64,000 bases of DNA from assembly GCF_029024305.1 (NCBI RefSeq), contig NZ_CP118974.1, forward strand, positions 2,015,069 to 2,079,068, written 5' to 3'. This DNA is from Mammaliicoccus vitulinus (GTDB lineage Bacteria; Bacillota; Bacilli; Staphylococcales; Staphylococcaceae). The first letter of the stretch is position 1. Each line of letters begins with the position of its first letter. This document shows, one piece after another, positions 1 to 8,002 of the stretch. A model generated the notes under the pieces. That model was not told the origin of the DNA and searched no databases. It saw only the letters and a list, made by a program, of their open reading frames with translations. The position numbers and the translations under genes are program-made.

Positions 1-107
1 TTCTTTTCACGCATCATTTTCTTTAAGCCAGTGTAGTTCTTATTAGTATTTAACTTTATTTTTAACCAGTCTGGTTTACGTAATATTTCTTCATTTTTAG
101 TAGCCAT
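1..107 (-). CDS. lipA: Lipoyl synthase, N-terminal fragment (cut by window edge)
   Basis: Only the first 35 codons lie in the window. They read [19 protein letters not shown] and onward to GLKKMMREK, which matches from memory the start of staphylococcal lipoyl synthase, a radical-SAM enzyme that inserts sulfur into octanoyl groups on lipoyl-dependent enzymes. The radical-SAM cysteines are beyond the edge. A GAGGGG ribosome binding site sits 11 nt before the ATG. The 76 bp between this start and the yunD-like stop hold its promoter and no clear terminator. Confidence 0.9.
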   Translation of the reverse strand, partial: MATKNEEILRKPDWLKIKLNTNKNYTGLKKMMREK

Positions 108-183
108 ATACGCGAACACCCCTCTATAATTAATTTTCATCTTCGTTCATTATAACCAAAATACGTATAAATTTAAATGCTCG

Positions 184-1515
184 TTACACTTTCTTTTCAC
201 TTTGTAATAACTTTTGTTCGAAAATATTTCTTAAAAATTGAGGCATGATATAATTTATATTCATTTCTTTTAAAATCGGGAAATATCTACCAAAAGTATA
301 CATGTCAATTGTCCCTAACTTATATTGTTCGTGATCTTGAACTTCCTCACCTTTAACAAAACATTGACCTGTAGATTCAATATAACCGATATTTTTAAAG
401 ACATATCCGCCAAAAATATCTCCTCTAAACCCAAAACCGATCGCAACTTCATCCATATAGGACTGTTCCATCGCTTTATAAATAATTTGTTTAAGTTCTA
501 CACCTCTTAAATTAATAGAAACTGTATTAATTGGATGAGGTAACATTTGATGAACATCATATTCGGTTAATTCGTTTCCAGCTATACCTTTAACAATTAA
601 CCCTGCATTGATGATAGCACAATCTGCCTCTGTAAACTCTAAAACACTTTCACAAAGTAAATCTGTTGTATAGCTAGCACTATTTAAACGTCGTGGTAAA
701 GATATCTCTCTACTTAGAATTGGCTTGTTTAAGAGTGCCCTACCTTTTTCTTCATAATTATTAGTGACTTCTTCTAATAAAGTTGTATCGAGAATACGAG
801 CTTCTTTATGAATAACTTTATGATGTTCAATCTCTAAATCGACTTGTCCAACATAGTGCCCGTATTTACCAGCAGCAGCCATCAGCACACCGTTTTTTTC
901 TTCACCATGTTCAAAATAATGATGCGTGTGTGCTCCGAAAATAACATCAATTTCTGGACATTCTTGGCATAATTGCTCATCAAAAAAGATTCCAACGTGG
1001 CTTAAGACAAGCAATACACCATAGTCTTCTTTAACTTGAGCAATTTCATTTTTTAATGCAAGTAATGGGGATGTCACTTTCCAGTCTAACGTTTCATATA
1101 TATGGTTAAATGGTGCTGTAAGACCTATCATGCACACTTTTATACCATTCACATCTTTAACGACGTGAGATGTTAAATGGTTAGGTAAATTGCCTTCAAG
1201 ATCAAATAAATTACAACACGTTACATCAAACTGAGCGTCATCATACAAGTGATTAAGTGCATCATGAGAAATTGTCATACCTTCATTGTTACCTATCGTG
1301 ACAACATCAACATTGCTATCATTTAATATTTTAACATTTTCAGTACCTTGTGACGCTTCTGTTAATGGATGAAACAAATCTATATGGTCACCTATATCAA
1401 TATATAAGGAATCTTGTTGAAGTTTGCTTCTTTCATTTTTAATATATTGAGATATTTTTGCATATGTATTTAAATGGCTATGAATATCATTCGTATGAAA
1501 TATTGTGAGTTTCAC
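184..1515 (-). CDS. YunD-like bifunctional metallophosphatase / 5'-nucleotidase family protein
   Basis: A 443-residue two-domain protein. The N-terminal calcineurin-like metallophosphoesterase domain shows the metal ligands in order: HTNDIHSHL near residue 8, IDIGDHIDL near 40, IGNNEGM near 73, LSHVGIF near 170 and FGAHTHHYF near 192. The C-terminal half is the 5'-nucleotidase C domain (NSASYTTDLL, then AIINAGLI). Family members hydrolyse nucleotides or UDP-sugars; the real substrate cannot be read from sequence. There is no signal peptide, so it is probably cytoplasmic. It lies 12 bp after the TauE-like permease gene and with it and the DUF72 gene mirrors the yunDEF neighbourhood of Bacillus. 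Confidence 0.85.
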   Translation of the reverse strand: MKLTIFHTNDIHSHLNTYAKISQYIKNERSKLQQDSLYIDIGDHIDLFHPLTEASQGTENVKILNDSNVDVVTIGNNEGMTISHDALNHLYDDAQFDVTCCNLFDLEGNLPNHLTSHVVKDVNGIKVCMIGLTAPFNHIYETLDWKVTSPLLALKNEIAQVKEDYGVLLVLSHVGIFFDEQLCQECPEIDVIFGAHTHHYFEHGEEKNGVLMAAAGKYGHYVGQVDLEIEHHKVIHKEARILDTTLLEEVTNNYEEKGRALLNKPILSREISLPRRLNSASYTTDLLCESVLEFTEADCAIINAGLIVKGIAGNELTEYDVHQMLPHPINTVSINLRGVELKQIIYKAMEQSYMDEVAIGFGFRGDIFGGYVFKNIGYIESTGQCFVKGEEVQDHEQYKLGTIDMYTFGRYFPILKEMNINYIMPQFLRNIFEQKLLQSEKKV

Positions 1516-1527
1516 AAATTCAACTCC

Positions 1528-2349
1528 TTATAAAACACTTTTTATAATCAAATATATACCTAAGATTAACATTGTAATCCTTAAAATTAAAACAACTGTA
1601 TCTGATTTCATTCTACTATTAATTCTGACACCAATTTTCGCACCAAAGTAACTTGATATAATCAGTACAATTGCATGTACCCATAAAACATTACCTTGCA
1701 GAACGTGACTTACAGAACTCGATAGACTAGAGAAGAAAATCATCATCATACTTGTGCCTACTGCAACGTGGGGTGGGAATTTAAATACGATAATCATCAA
1801 TGGTGTCATCAAGGCGCCACCACCTATTCCAAACAGCCCTGTCGTAATACCTACAATAAAAGCTGATACTACCGCAGCGACTGGCGGTATTCCATATTTA
1901 TGCTGTTTCCCATATCTATCTGTAAATGATTTTAAATACTTTTCTTGTTGGAAATATTTAATTGGCTTCACATGGTTACGAATCATTAAAATTATAGAAA
2001 TGAGAATAAGAAAAATCCCAAAATATAAATTAAATGAATCTAACGTGAAATACTTACTCAAATATGCACCAACTAAAGCACCAGGAATAATACCTATTAA
2101 GAATATCAGTCCATTTTTTATATCAACTTGCTTCGTTTTCAAATAGCCCAGTGTAGCTGTCAGACCAGTCGTAATTAAAATGACTGATGATGTACCTATT
2201 GCTCTTTGTGGGGTCATACCTGACAATAAATCGTGATCAATTCCAAAGTATACAAGTGATGGCACGATAATTATACCGCCACCTATTCCTACTAATGCAC
2301 CTATGATTGCAGATAACACACCAATAATTACTAACACTAAATATGCCAC
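1528..2349 (-). CDS. TauE/SafE family membrane permease (YunE-like)
   Basis: A 273-residue membrane protein with about eight hydrophobic segments and the two internal repeat motifs typical of the family: ALVGIGGGIIIVPSLVYFG near the N-terminus and TTGLFGIGGGALMTPLMII in the middle. TauE/SafE proteins export or import organosulfur compounds or sulfite; no substrate can be assigned. I chose the GTG at 2349 because GAGG lies 8 nt ahead of it; an upstream GTG at 2358 overlaps that site. Likely cotranscribed with the flanking DUF72 and YunD-like genes. Confidence 0.85.
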   Translation of the reverse strand: MAYLVLVIIGVLSAIIGALVGIGGGIIIVPSLVYFGIDHDLLSGMTPQRAIGTSSVILITTGLTATLGYLKTKQVDIKNGLIFLIGIIPGALVGAYLSKYFTLDSFNLYFGIFLILISIILMIRNHVKPIKYFQQEKYLKSFTDRYGKQHKYGIPPVAAVVSAFIVGITTGLFGIGGGALMTPLMIIVFKFPPHVAVGTSMMMIFFSSLSSSVSHVLQGNVLWVHAIVLIISSYFGAKIGVRINSRMKSDTVVLILRITMLILGIYLIIKSVL

Positions 2350-2360
2350 TTCTGTCACCT

Positions 2361-3209
2361 CTAAAATAATTTAAGTTGTTTAGGCGCTAAACCTTCATAT
2401 CTTATATCTAATAATTTTTGGTAAGTTTTGGCATTATGTGCAGCGTGACCACCTGAATTATTATTAAATACTACATAGATATCCTTTGCTTTCTGGTTTA
2501 ATATTTTCACTTTATGAGTCAATTCTTTTAATTCATCTTCATTATAATCATATAAATATCTCACGTCACGCCACTCTTGATCTGTCATATCTTTTTTAGT
2601 CCAACCATTAACATTTCTGCCATGGTAACGAACAAAAGCGACATCATGTGTAATACGATTAATAAGTGGAATAGAGCCTTCTCCACTTTGAGGTTCATCA
2701 CAAATACTATGAATAAATTTCATTTCAGTTAAAAATTCCAATGTATACTCTTTTACATCATCTCTAAACCAAGAACGATTACGAAATTCAATGCATACAT
2801 CAAAATCTTTTAATTGCTCACGAACATATCGCAAATAATTAATATTTTGAGGTTGCAAATCAAACCAAGGTGGAAACTGAACGAGAATCATCGCTAACTT
2901 ACCTGCCGCTTTCAAAGGTGCCATAGAATCTTTAAATAAATTAAATAACTCTACCTTACCCTCAGCAAAATCAGTAACTTCAGCATGACCAGTTAAAGCT
3001 TGATGAATTTTAACTACAAACTTAAAATTCTCAGGCGTTTCACGAATCCACTTTTCAATATTTCTTTGAGGTTGAATCGCATAATAAGTCGCATCCAATT
3101 CTACAATAGGAAAATGAGCAGCATATGCCTTTAATTTGTCTTTTTTATTAGAAAGATCCTCGTATAAACTATCATGATCTCCCCATCCAGTTAGGCCAAT
3201 TTTTATCAT
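2361..3209 (-). CDS. DUF72 family protein (YunF-like)
   Basis: A 282-residue soluble protein beginning IKIGLTGWGDHDSLYED with the DUF72 TIM-barrel signatures: YAAHFPIVELDATYYAIQ, FVVKIHQALTGH, LVQFPPWF, CIEFRNRSW and the C-terminal VVFNNNSGGHAAHNA. The biochemical role of DUF72 is not settled. It is the first gene of a three-gene unit with the TauE-like and YunD-like genes, spaced by 11-12 bp. A GGTGAT ribosome binding site precedes the ATG. Confidence 0.85.
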   Translation of the reverse strand: MIKIGLTGWGDHDSLYEDLSNKKDKLKAYAAHFPIVELDATYYAIQPQRNIEKWIRETPENFKFVVKIHQALTGHAEVTDFAEGKVELFNLFKDSMAPLKAAGKLAMILVQFPPWFDLQPQNINYLRYVREQLKDFDVCIEFRNRSWFRDDVKEYTLEFLTEMKFIHSICDEPQSGEGSIPLINRITHDVAFVRYHGRNVNGWTKKDMTDQEWRDVRYLYDYNEDELKELTHKVKILNQKAKDIYVVFNNNSGGHAAHNAKTYQKLLDIRYEGLAPKQLKLF

Positions 3210-3409
3210 ATCTTATCACCATATTTATCATACCATACAGAGTATTTATAGTTCAGTTTGTTTGATTAAATTTATGTAATTTCTAACTCTTTTATCATCC
3301 TAACTTTACAAATTGGAATACGACTATTCATCTACAAAAAAACAGTTTTGATAATGATTGATATGAATTTTTCTACCACAACAATTTATAAAAACTATAA
3401 TTTACCAAC

Positions 3410-3448
3410 AAAATCCCCGCTATCTTTTTGTTGATAGCGGGGATTTTA
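3410..3448 (-). terminator. Rho-independent terminator after the lysis cassette
   Basis: Arms AAAATCCCCGCTATC and GATAGCGGGGATTTTA form a 15-bp stem with an 8-nt loop and A/T tails on both sides. It would end leftward transcripts of the endolysin genes. The rest of 3210-3503 shows no gene or clear motif. Confidence 0.8.
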
Positions 3449-3503
3449 TGTTATATTGAAAGGTGTTAAGGATACCTTACATAATTTTATTAAATGATGG
3501 CTG

Positions 3504-3554
3504 TCATTGGATAATGTTTATGTCTAAGGTATTTTTTTCTGTTTTATTTTCCAT
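3504..3554 (-). CDS. Possible 16-residue peptide downstream of endolysin
   Basis: The endolysin stop codon TAG is part of a TAGGAG ribosome binding site that stands 8 nt before an ATG opening a 16-codon frame (starts MENKTEKN, ends NIIQ). Spacing and position fit a coupled third gene of the lysis cassette, but the product is too short to recognise, and a frame this short can occur by chance. It has no hydrophobic segment, so it is not an obvious spanin or holin. Confidence 0.25.
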   Translation of the reverse strand: MENKTEKNTLDINIIQ

Positions 3555-3565
3555 TTTTACATCTC

Positions 3566-4819
3566 CTATTTCAATTTTAATACTTGTCCGATTTGTATCA
3601 CATCTGATGTCAATCCGTTTAATTTTTTTAATGTTGCAACTGTTACCCCTGTTTTTTGGCTAATGCCCCACAGTGTATCTCCGTTAACGACTGTATATGT
3701 TGATGGGTTAGTTCCGATTGCTGCACCGTGTATTGCTTCTGCTAATGATTTTGTATATGCATTTAGATTATTTTTAATCGTGTTCATATCTTTAGTTGAC
3801 GTAATAAATCCTAATTCTACAAGTCTATAATTGATATATTCTGCTTTTGCTACGTTGCAATGTAACAAATCACTTCTTTCTGTGATACCTCTTATCGTTC
3901 CAACATGCTTTTGTACGGCTGCTTGCAATGCTTTGTCAATATTATCTGCTGCTAATCCACTAGGTATAATAACGTGCCCTCCTGTTGCTGATGCCGATGC
4001 AGAATCTAAATGAAATTCCACAACGATTTCATACCCTTGTGATTTAACCCAATACAAACCATAATCAGTCGTGTTACCTATTTGTTGTCCGTATGCTGTA
4101 TCTTGATACATATCTTGATCTTTACCATAAACTGCAACTGTGTTTCCTGCTTGTTTTAAATAGTTAGCTACTCTATCTACAATATTAGCTCTAATAAAAT
4201 CTCTTTCATTTGTTCCATTTCCAACTGCACCTGGATCATTATATCCATGCCCTGCTACGATCATAATTTTTCTACTCATTTGAACTGCTCCTTTATTTTT
4301 AGATTGATCTAACTTTTCGTTTAATTTTGTAATATCATAATTTTCTATCGGCATGCCACTGCACACTCTTGTGACTTCGTTTGTAATATTTTCTCCTTTT
4401 TTGCGCAATTGAATATGCAAATGTTCACTCATTGGATTGTCATCATAATTCGTATTACCTTGTAAACCAATGATATCTCCTTGAATGACTTTATCTCCTT
4501 TTGAAAATTTCAAAGAATCTCTCATCATGTGTCCATATATCCAATCGTTACCATTGCTATCTCGAATTTCCATCGTTCCACCAAAATTACCAAATGGTTC
4601 ACTAAGTATAACTGTCCCACTTGTAACTGCTGGAATATTATTTGTCTTGTTATTAAATACATCAAAAGCTCTATGATAGCCACTGCAATATGCATCGTAA
4701 TTGATACCGTCTTCCGTATAGTTTCTATATCCGTATTGTTTCGGATATTCATCATAAGTTCTTGGATCTGATGATATTTCCCATCCTTTTTGAGTTAAAT
4801 AATTGATTGCTGTTAACAT
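3566..4819 (-). CDS. Phage-type endolysin: M23 endopeptidase + amidase_3 + LysM
   Basis: A 417-residue cell-wall hydrolase without signal peptide, so it needs the holin for release. Residues 1-150 form an M23 endopeptidase with zinc ligands H49 and D53 (YHRAFDV) and H133/H135 (HLHIQL); from memory this part is close to the N-terminus of staphylococcal phage 2638A endolysin. Residues 185-365 form an N-acetylmuramoyl-L-alanine amidase_3 domain (IMIVAGHGYNDPG with H191, E206, VVEFHLDS). Residues 374-416 are a LysM peptidoglycan-binding repeat (YTVVNGDTLWGIS to IGQVLKLK) where many phage enzymes carry SH3b. It lies 19 bp after the holin gene. An internal ribosome binding site precedes Met181. Confidence 0.9.
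   Translation of the reverse strand: MLTAINYLTQKGWEISSDPRTYDEYPKQYGYRNYTEDGINYDAYCSGYHRAFDVFNNKTNNIPAVTSGTVILSEPFGNFGGTMEIRDSNGNDWIYGHMMRDSLKFSKGDKVIQGDIIGLQGNTNYDDNPMSEHLHIQLRKKGENITNEVTRVCSGMPIENYDITKLNEKLDQSKNKGAVQMSRKIMIVAGHGYNDPGAVGNGTNERDFIRANIVDRVANYLKQAGNTVAVYGKDQDMYQDTAYGQQIGNTTDYGLYWVKSQGYEIVVEFHLDSASASATGGHVIIPSGLAADNIDKALQAAVQKHVGTIRGITERSDLLHCNVAKAEYINYRLVELGFITSTKDMNTIKNNLNAYTKSLAEAIHGAAIGTNPSTYTVVNGDTLWGISQKTGVTVATLKKLNGLTSDVIQIGQVLKLK
4277..4294 (-). promoter_or_regulatory. Internal ribosome binding site and start inside the endolysin
   Basis: Within the endolysin frame, AAAGGAG lies exactly 8 nt before the ATG of Met181 (MSRKIMIVAG), at the boundary between the M23 and amidase domains. 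Translation from here would yield a 237-residue amidase-LysM protein. Dual-start endolysins are known in other phages, where the short form assembles with or helps the long form. Confidence 0.55.
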
Positions 4820-4838
4820 TGAATCATCCTTTCAAATT

Positions 4839-5159
4839 TTATTTCTTTCCTGATTGTTTTAAAAACTGTTCTTGTTCTCTAGAGCGATTCGTTAAAATGA
4901 ATGTATTTTTCCAAATTCCATAGAGTACAAATACAATTGGGATACCTGTATTGAGTACATTCATCCATGCATTTAACTTTTGAGGATTAAACCATTCAAC
5001 TTGAACACCAGAAGCATTTAAAGCTAAATACAAAGCGCCAATAAATCCTCCTATCATTGCAACAAACTGCTTAACCTTATCCGGATCAATTTGAATTTTG
5101 TTTTCATCTTCTGAATAATTCAAGTTAACCTTATTTGTTTTGAAGTTCATTTTAACCAT
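4839..5159 (-). CDS. Phage holin, SPP1 type
   Basis: About 106 residues with two hydrophobic segments (VAMIGGFIGALYLALNAS around 33-50 and VLNTGIPIVFVLYGIWKN around 70-88) and a charged C-terminus (SREQEQFLKQSGKK), the pattern of SPP1-type holins. It would permeabilise the membrane to release the endolysin encoded next. I chose the ATG at 5159 because AGGAGG lies 8 nt ahead; a GTG three codons upstream abuts that site. It is the first gene of a leftward lysis operon and diverges from the xre gene. Confidence 0.85.
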   Translation of the reverse strand: MVKMNFKTNKVNLNYSEDENKIQIDPDKVKQFVAMIGGFIGALYLALNASGVQVEWFNPQKLNAWMNVLNTGIPIVFVLYGIWKNTFILTNRSREQEQFLKQSGKK

Positions 5160-5180
5160 GTCTATCACCTCCTTGGTTAC

Positions 5181-5267
5181 ACTATAGTATAACTTTTGGT
5201 TGACGTCAATAACTTTTAGTTATATTTATGATATTTTTATTGAAAAAATATAACCAAGAGTTATAAT
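5181..5267. promoter_or_regulatory. Divergent promoters with three dyad operators (lysis / xre switch)
   Basis: Three copies of a TAAC-N5-GTTA dyad occur: 5190-5202 (last base mismatched), 5210-5222 (perfect) and 5251-5263 (perfect). Centres are 20 and 41 bp apart, close to two and four helical turns. The leftward promoter reads TTGACG at 5209-5204, 17-bp spacer, TATAGT at 5186-5181, with the first operator filling the spacer. The rightward promoter reads TTGAAA at 5240-5245, 16-bp spacer, TATAAT at 5262-5267, with the third operator in its spacer. This arrangement suits a repressor that silences the lysis genes and controls itself. Confidence 0.75.
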
Positions 5268-5300
5268 GAAAGTATCAATCATATAAGGAGCGGGAAACTT

Positions 5301-5630
5301 ATGGTGTCTGAAAATAAACTCTCTGAACAAATTAGTTTATTAAGAACGAAGAATGGATGGACGCAACAAAAGTTAGCGGACGAATTACAAGTTTCAAAAC
5401 AATCCATTTCATATTGGGAAACAGGTCGTAAAGCACCAAAGATGAAAAAAATAGAAGAAATGGCTAAATTGTTTAACGTTAGCGTGAGTTATATGTTAGA
5501 TGGGGAAGCTAAAAGAACTTATAACTCGACTGCTGAAACTATTGCAGCACATTTAGATGGAGAATTAACAGAAGAAGAACTAAAAAAAGTTTTAGAATAT
5601 GTTGATTTCTTAAAACATCAAAATAAATAA
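5301..5630 (+). CDS. Xre/cI-type phage repressor
   Basis: A 109-residue DNA-binding protein. Residues 7-65 form an HTH_XRE domain (ISLLRTKNGWTQQKLADEL, then VSKQSISYWETGRKAPKM). The C-terminal part is helical and acidic (GELTEEELKKVLEYVDFL), likely for oligomerisation; there is no LexA-type peptidase domain. It is divergent from the holin and followed 35 bp later by an ImmA-like protease gene. This matches ImmR-ImmA pairs of mobile elements, in which the protease cleaves the repressor. I infer that it binds the three TAAC-N5-GTTA sites. Confidence 0.85.
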   Translation: MVSENKLSEQISLLRTKNGWTQQKLADELQVSKQSISYWETGRKAPKMKKIEEMAKLFNVSVSYMLDGEAKRTYNSTAETIAAHLDGELTEEELKKVLEYVDFLKHQNK

Positions 5631-5665
5631 AACGTATTTTAGACAAAACTTATGGTGGGGATAAT

Positions 5666-6130
5666 TTGAACAGATATGAAAAAATGCTTATCAATAATGA
5701 ACACATCGTCATAAAAGAAACAAATAACCTTCCACGACAATTGAAAGGTTTATATGTAGATGGATTAATTTTATTGAAAGATGATTTATCTAACAGAGAA
5801 AAGTTAGAAGTTCTAGGAGAAGAATTAGCCCATCATGATATTTCTTATGGAAATATACTTGATACAACAGAATTATGGAAATGGAAATTTGAACATAAAG
5901 CAAGAAGATTGGGCTTCGAGAAAATTATACCTTTAAAAAGTATCGTCCAAGCATATCAAGCAGGCGTGCATAATAAGTTTGAGCTCAGTAATTATTTAGA
6001 TGTATCAGAAGGATATATAGATGAAGCTTTAGAACATTATAAACAGAAATATGGTATCAGTACTTGGTATGAGCATTATTTAATTAAATTTAATCCATTA
6101 CAAGTGTACGAATATAAAGAAATACATTAG
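5666..6130 (+). CDS. ImmA/IrrE-type metalloprotease (DUF955)
   Basis: A 154-residue protein of the phage ImmA/IrrE family. The zinc-peptidase helix reads VLGEELAHHDISYG at about 50-63; the usual HExxH first histidine is replaced, as in the phage EELGHH variant. The C-terminal half has the conserved WKFEHKARRLGFEKIIPL and a helical region (SNYLDVSEGYIDEAL). A TTG start with GGTGGGG 5 nt upstream fits best. By analogy with ImmA of ICEBs1 it would cut the Xre repressor when a signal such as DNA damage arrives; the signal here is unknown. Confidence 0.8.
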   Translation: MNRYEKMLINNEHIVIKETNNLPRQLKGLYVDGLILLKDDLSNREKLEVLGEELAHHDISYGNILDTTELWKWKFEHKARRLGFEKIIPLKSIVQAYQAGVHNKFELSNYLDVSEGYIDEALEHYKQKYGISTWYEHYLIKFNPLQVYEYKEIH

Positions 6131-6137
6131 AAATATA

Positions 6138-6184
6138 AAAAATCACCCAATCCGTTGGAATCATTTTCGGATTGGGTGATTTTT
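6138..6184. terminator. Strong bidirectional terminator
   Basis: Arms AAAAATCACCCAATCCG and CGGATTGGGTGATTTTT form a 17-bp perfect stem around a 13-nt loop. It separates the immA gene from the convergent galactonate operon. The same hairpin with a compensatory base pair recurs at 45071-45107. Confidence 0.85.
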
Positions 6185-6195
6185 TATATTCCTCT

Positions 6196-7344
6196 TTACC
6201 ACTCTGCGATACTTCCGTCTTTATGTCTCCATACTGGATTGTGCCAGTCATGGCTTACTTTTGCCATTTCTCTAACATGATCTTCATCTATTTCTACGCC
6301 TAGTCCTGGCTTTTTAGGTATATTTACATAGCCATCTTGAAACTCAAATATTTCTTTATTTTTAACATAATCTAATATATCACTATCTTTATTGTAGTGA
6401 ATGCCTAGGCTTTGTTCTTGTATAAATGCATTATGACAAGTTGCATCTACTTGTAAACAAGATGCTAACGCTATAGGACCAAGCGGACAGTGTGGAGCTG
6501 CGCCTACATCATGTGCTTCTGCCATAGAAATAATTTTTTTACATTCTGTAATGCCGCCTGCATGTGATAAGTCTGGTTGAATGATGTCTACATAACCACT
6601 TTCTAATATAGGTTTAAAGTCCCATCTTGAAAATAGTCTCTCTCCTAATGCTATTGGTATCGTTGTCGTTTGGCTAATTTCTCTTACGGCTTCTATATTT
6701 TCGCTTAATACGGGTTCTTCAATAAACATTGGTTTAAATTGTTCTAATTCTTTCGCTAATACTTTAGCCATTGGTCTATGTACTCTACCATGAAAATCAA
6801 TGCCTATTCCTAATTGATTGCCAACCGCTTCACGTATACCCGCAACACGCTCTATCACAAGATCTATTTTTCCATAACTATCTACATATTGTAATTCTTC
6901 AGTTGCATTCATTTTTATTGCTTCAAAACCATTTTCTAAAGCTTTTTTTGCAGCATTTGAAGTATCTTGAGGTCTATCGCCACCAATCCAAGAATAGACT
7001 TTCATTGAATCTCTACATGCGCCACCTAATAGTTCATGTACAGGTGCATTATAATATTTCCCTTTTATATCCCATAAAGCTTGATCAATTCCTGAAATCG
7101 CACTCATTAATATTGGGCCGCCTCTATAAAAGCTGCTTCTATACATCATATTCCAATGGTCTTCTATATTTAATGGATTCTTACCAATTAATTGTTGCAT
7201 AAACTCATCTACTGCTGCTCCAACAGTACTTGCTTTACCTTCAATAACAGGTTCTCCCCATCCTATCAATCCTTCATCAGTTGTGATTTTTAAGAACAAC
7301 CAACGAGGCGGTACTTGAAATAGTTCATAATCAATTATTTTCAT
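6196..7344 (-). CDS. dgoD: D-galactonate dehydratase
   Basis: A 382-residue enolase-superfamily dehydratase of the same length as E. coli DgoD. It shows the family sequence [18 protein letters not shown], metal ligands in [19 protein letters not shown] and ALGERLF, and the catalytic [12 protein letters not shown] and [11 protein letters not shown]. It dehydrates D-galactonate to 2-keto-3-deoxygalactonate. The start at 7344 is chosen because AAGGA lies upstream and it leaves a 1-nt gap from the aldolase gene; a GTG at 7353 would overlap that gene. Last gene of a sugar-acid operon. Confidence 0.88.
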   Translation of the reverse strand: MKIIDYELFQVPPRWLFLKITTDEGLIGWGEPVIEGKASTVGAAVDEFMQQLIGKNPLNIEDHWNMMYRSSFYRGGPILMSAISGIDQALWDIKGKYYNAPVHELLGGACRDSMKVYSWIGGDRPQDTSNAAKKALENGFEAIKMNATEELQYVDSYGKIDLVIERVAGIREAVGNQLGIGIDFHGRVHRPMAKVLAKELEQFKPMFIEEPVLSENIEAVREISQTTTIPIALGERLFSRWDFKPILESGYVDIIQPDLSHAGGITECKKIISMAEAHDVGAAPHCPLGPIALASCLQVDATCHNAFIQEQSLGIHYNKDSDILDYVKNKEIFEFQDGYVNIPKKPGLGVEIDEDHVREMAKVSHDWHNPVWRHKDGSIAEW

Positions 7345-7345
7345 A

Positions 7346-7990
7346 TTATGCACGTCCTTTTTCTAAATGTACTTTGTTATAAAATGCTTGAGCCGTTTTT
7401 TCTAATTCATCATGATATTCATCGCTTGTCTCGACTTTAGTATTGACTAACGCACTTCCTAAACCTACACCAACTGCACCAGCTTTTATAAAATCAGCAA
7501 CATTATTTAGATCAACGCCTCCTGTTGGTAAAAGCGGTATATGTGGCAATGGTCCTTGTAAATCTTTTATATAGCTTGGTCCCATCGTAGTAGTTGGGAA
7601 TACTTTAATAATATCGCCGCCATATTCATAAGCTTCTAATATTTCAGTTGGGGTTAAAGCGCCTGGTATACTTACCACACCATATTTCTTAGTCATTCTA
7701 ATTGTTTCTTTATTAACGGTAGGAGATAAAATAAAAGTAGCCCCACTCAATATTGCTAACCTCGCAGATTCAGCATCTAATACTGTTCCAGCTCCAACGA
7801 CTACTTTCCCTTTCATTTCATTAGCAATTAAATCAATTGATGCTAAAGCTTTTGGTGAATTCATCGTTACTTCTATAGCTCTAACACCAGCTTTATATAA
7901 CGTTCTCACAATAGGTAAGACATCATCCGGATTTGCATTTCGTAAAATCGCAATAAGTTTAGTTTCTTTTATTATATTTAAAGTATCCAT
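7346..7990 (-). CDS. 2-dehydro-3-deoxy-6-phosphogalactonate / phosphogluconate aldolase
   Basis: A 214-residue class I aldolase of the KDPG/KDPGal family. Motifs are [36 protein letters not shown], the Schiff-base lysine in [11 protein letters not shown], and [11 protein letters not shown]. It splits the phosphorylated keto-deoxy sugar acid into pyruvate and glyceraldehyde 3-phosphate. The neighbouring galactonate dehydratase makes the galactonate isomer (DgoA) the likely substrate. It follows the kinase gene by 12 bp and has its own AAGGAG site. Confidence 0.85.
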   Translation of the reverse strand: MDTLNIIKETKLIAILRNANPDDVLPIVRTLYKAGVRAIEVTMNSPKALASIDLIANEMKGKVVVGAGTVLDAESARLAILSGATFILSPTVNKETIRMTKKYGVVSIPGALTPTEILEAYEYGGDIIKVFPTTTMGPSYIKDLQGPLPHIPLLPTGGVDLNNVADFIKAGAVGVGLGSALVNTKVETSDEYHDELEKTAQAFYNKVHLEKGRA

Positions 7991-8002
7991 ATAAATTGCT
8001 CC

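Noticed and set aside
3463-3663. 66-codon open frame on the plus strand
   Set aside because: It runs antisense to the end of the endolysin gene and lacks a ribosome binding site.
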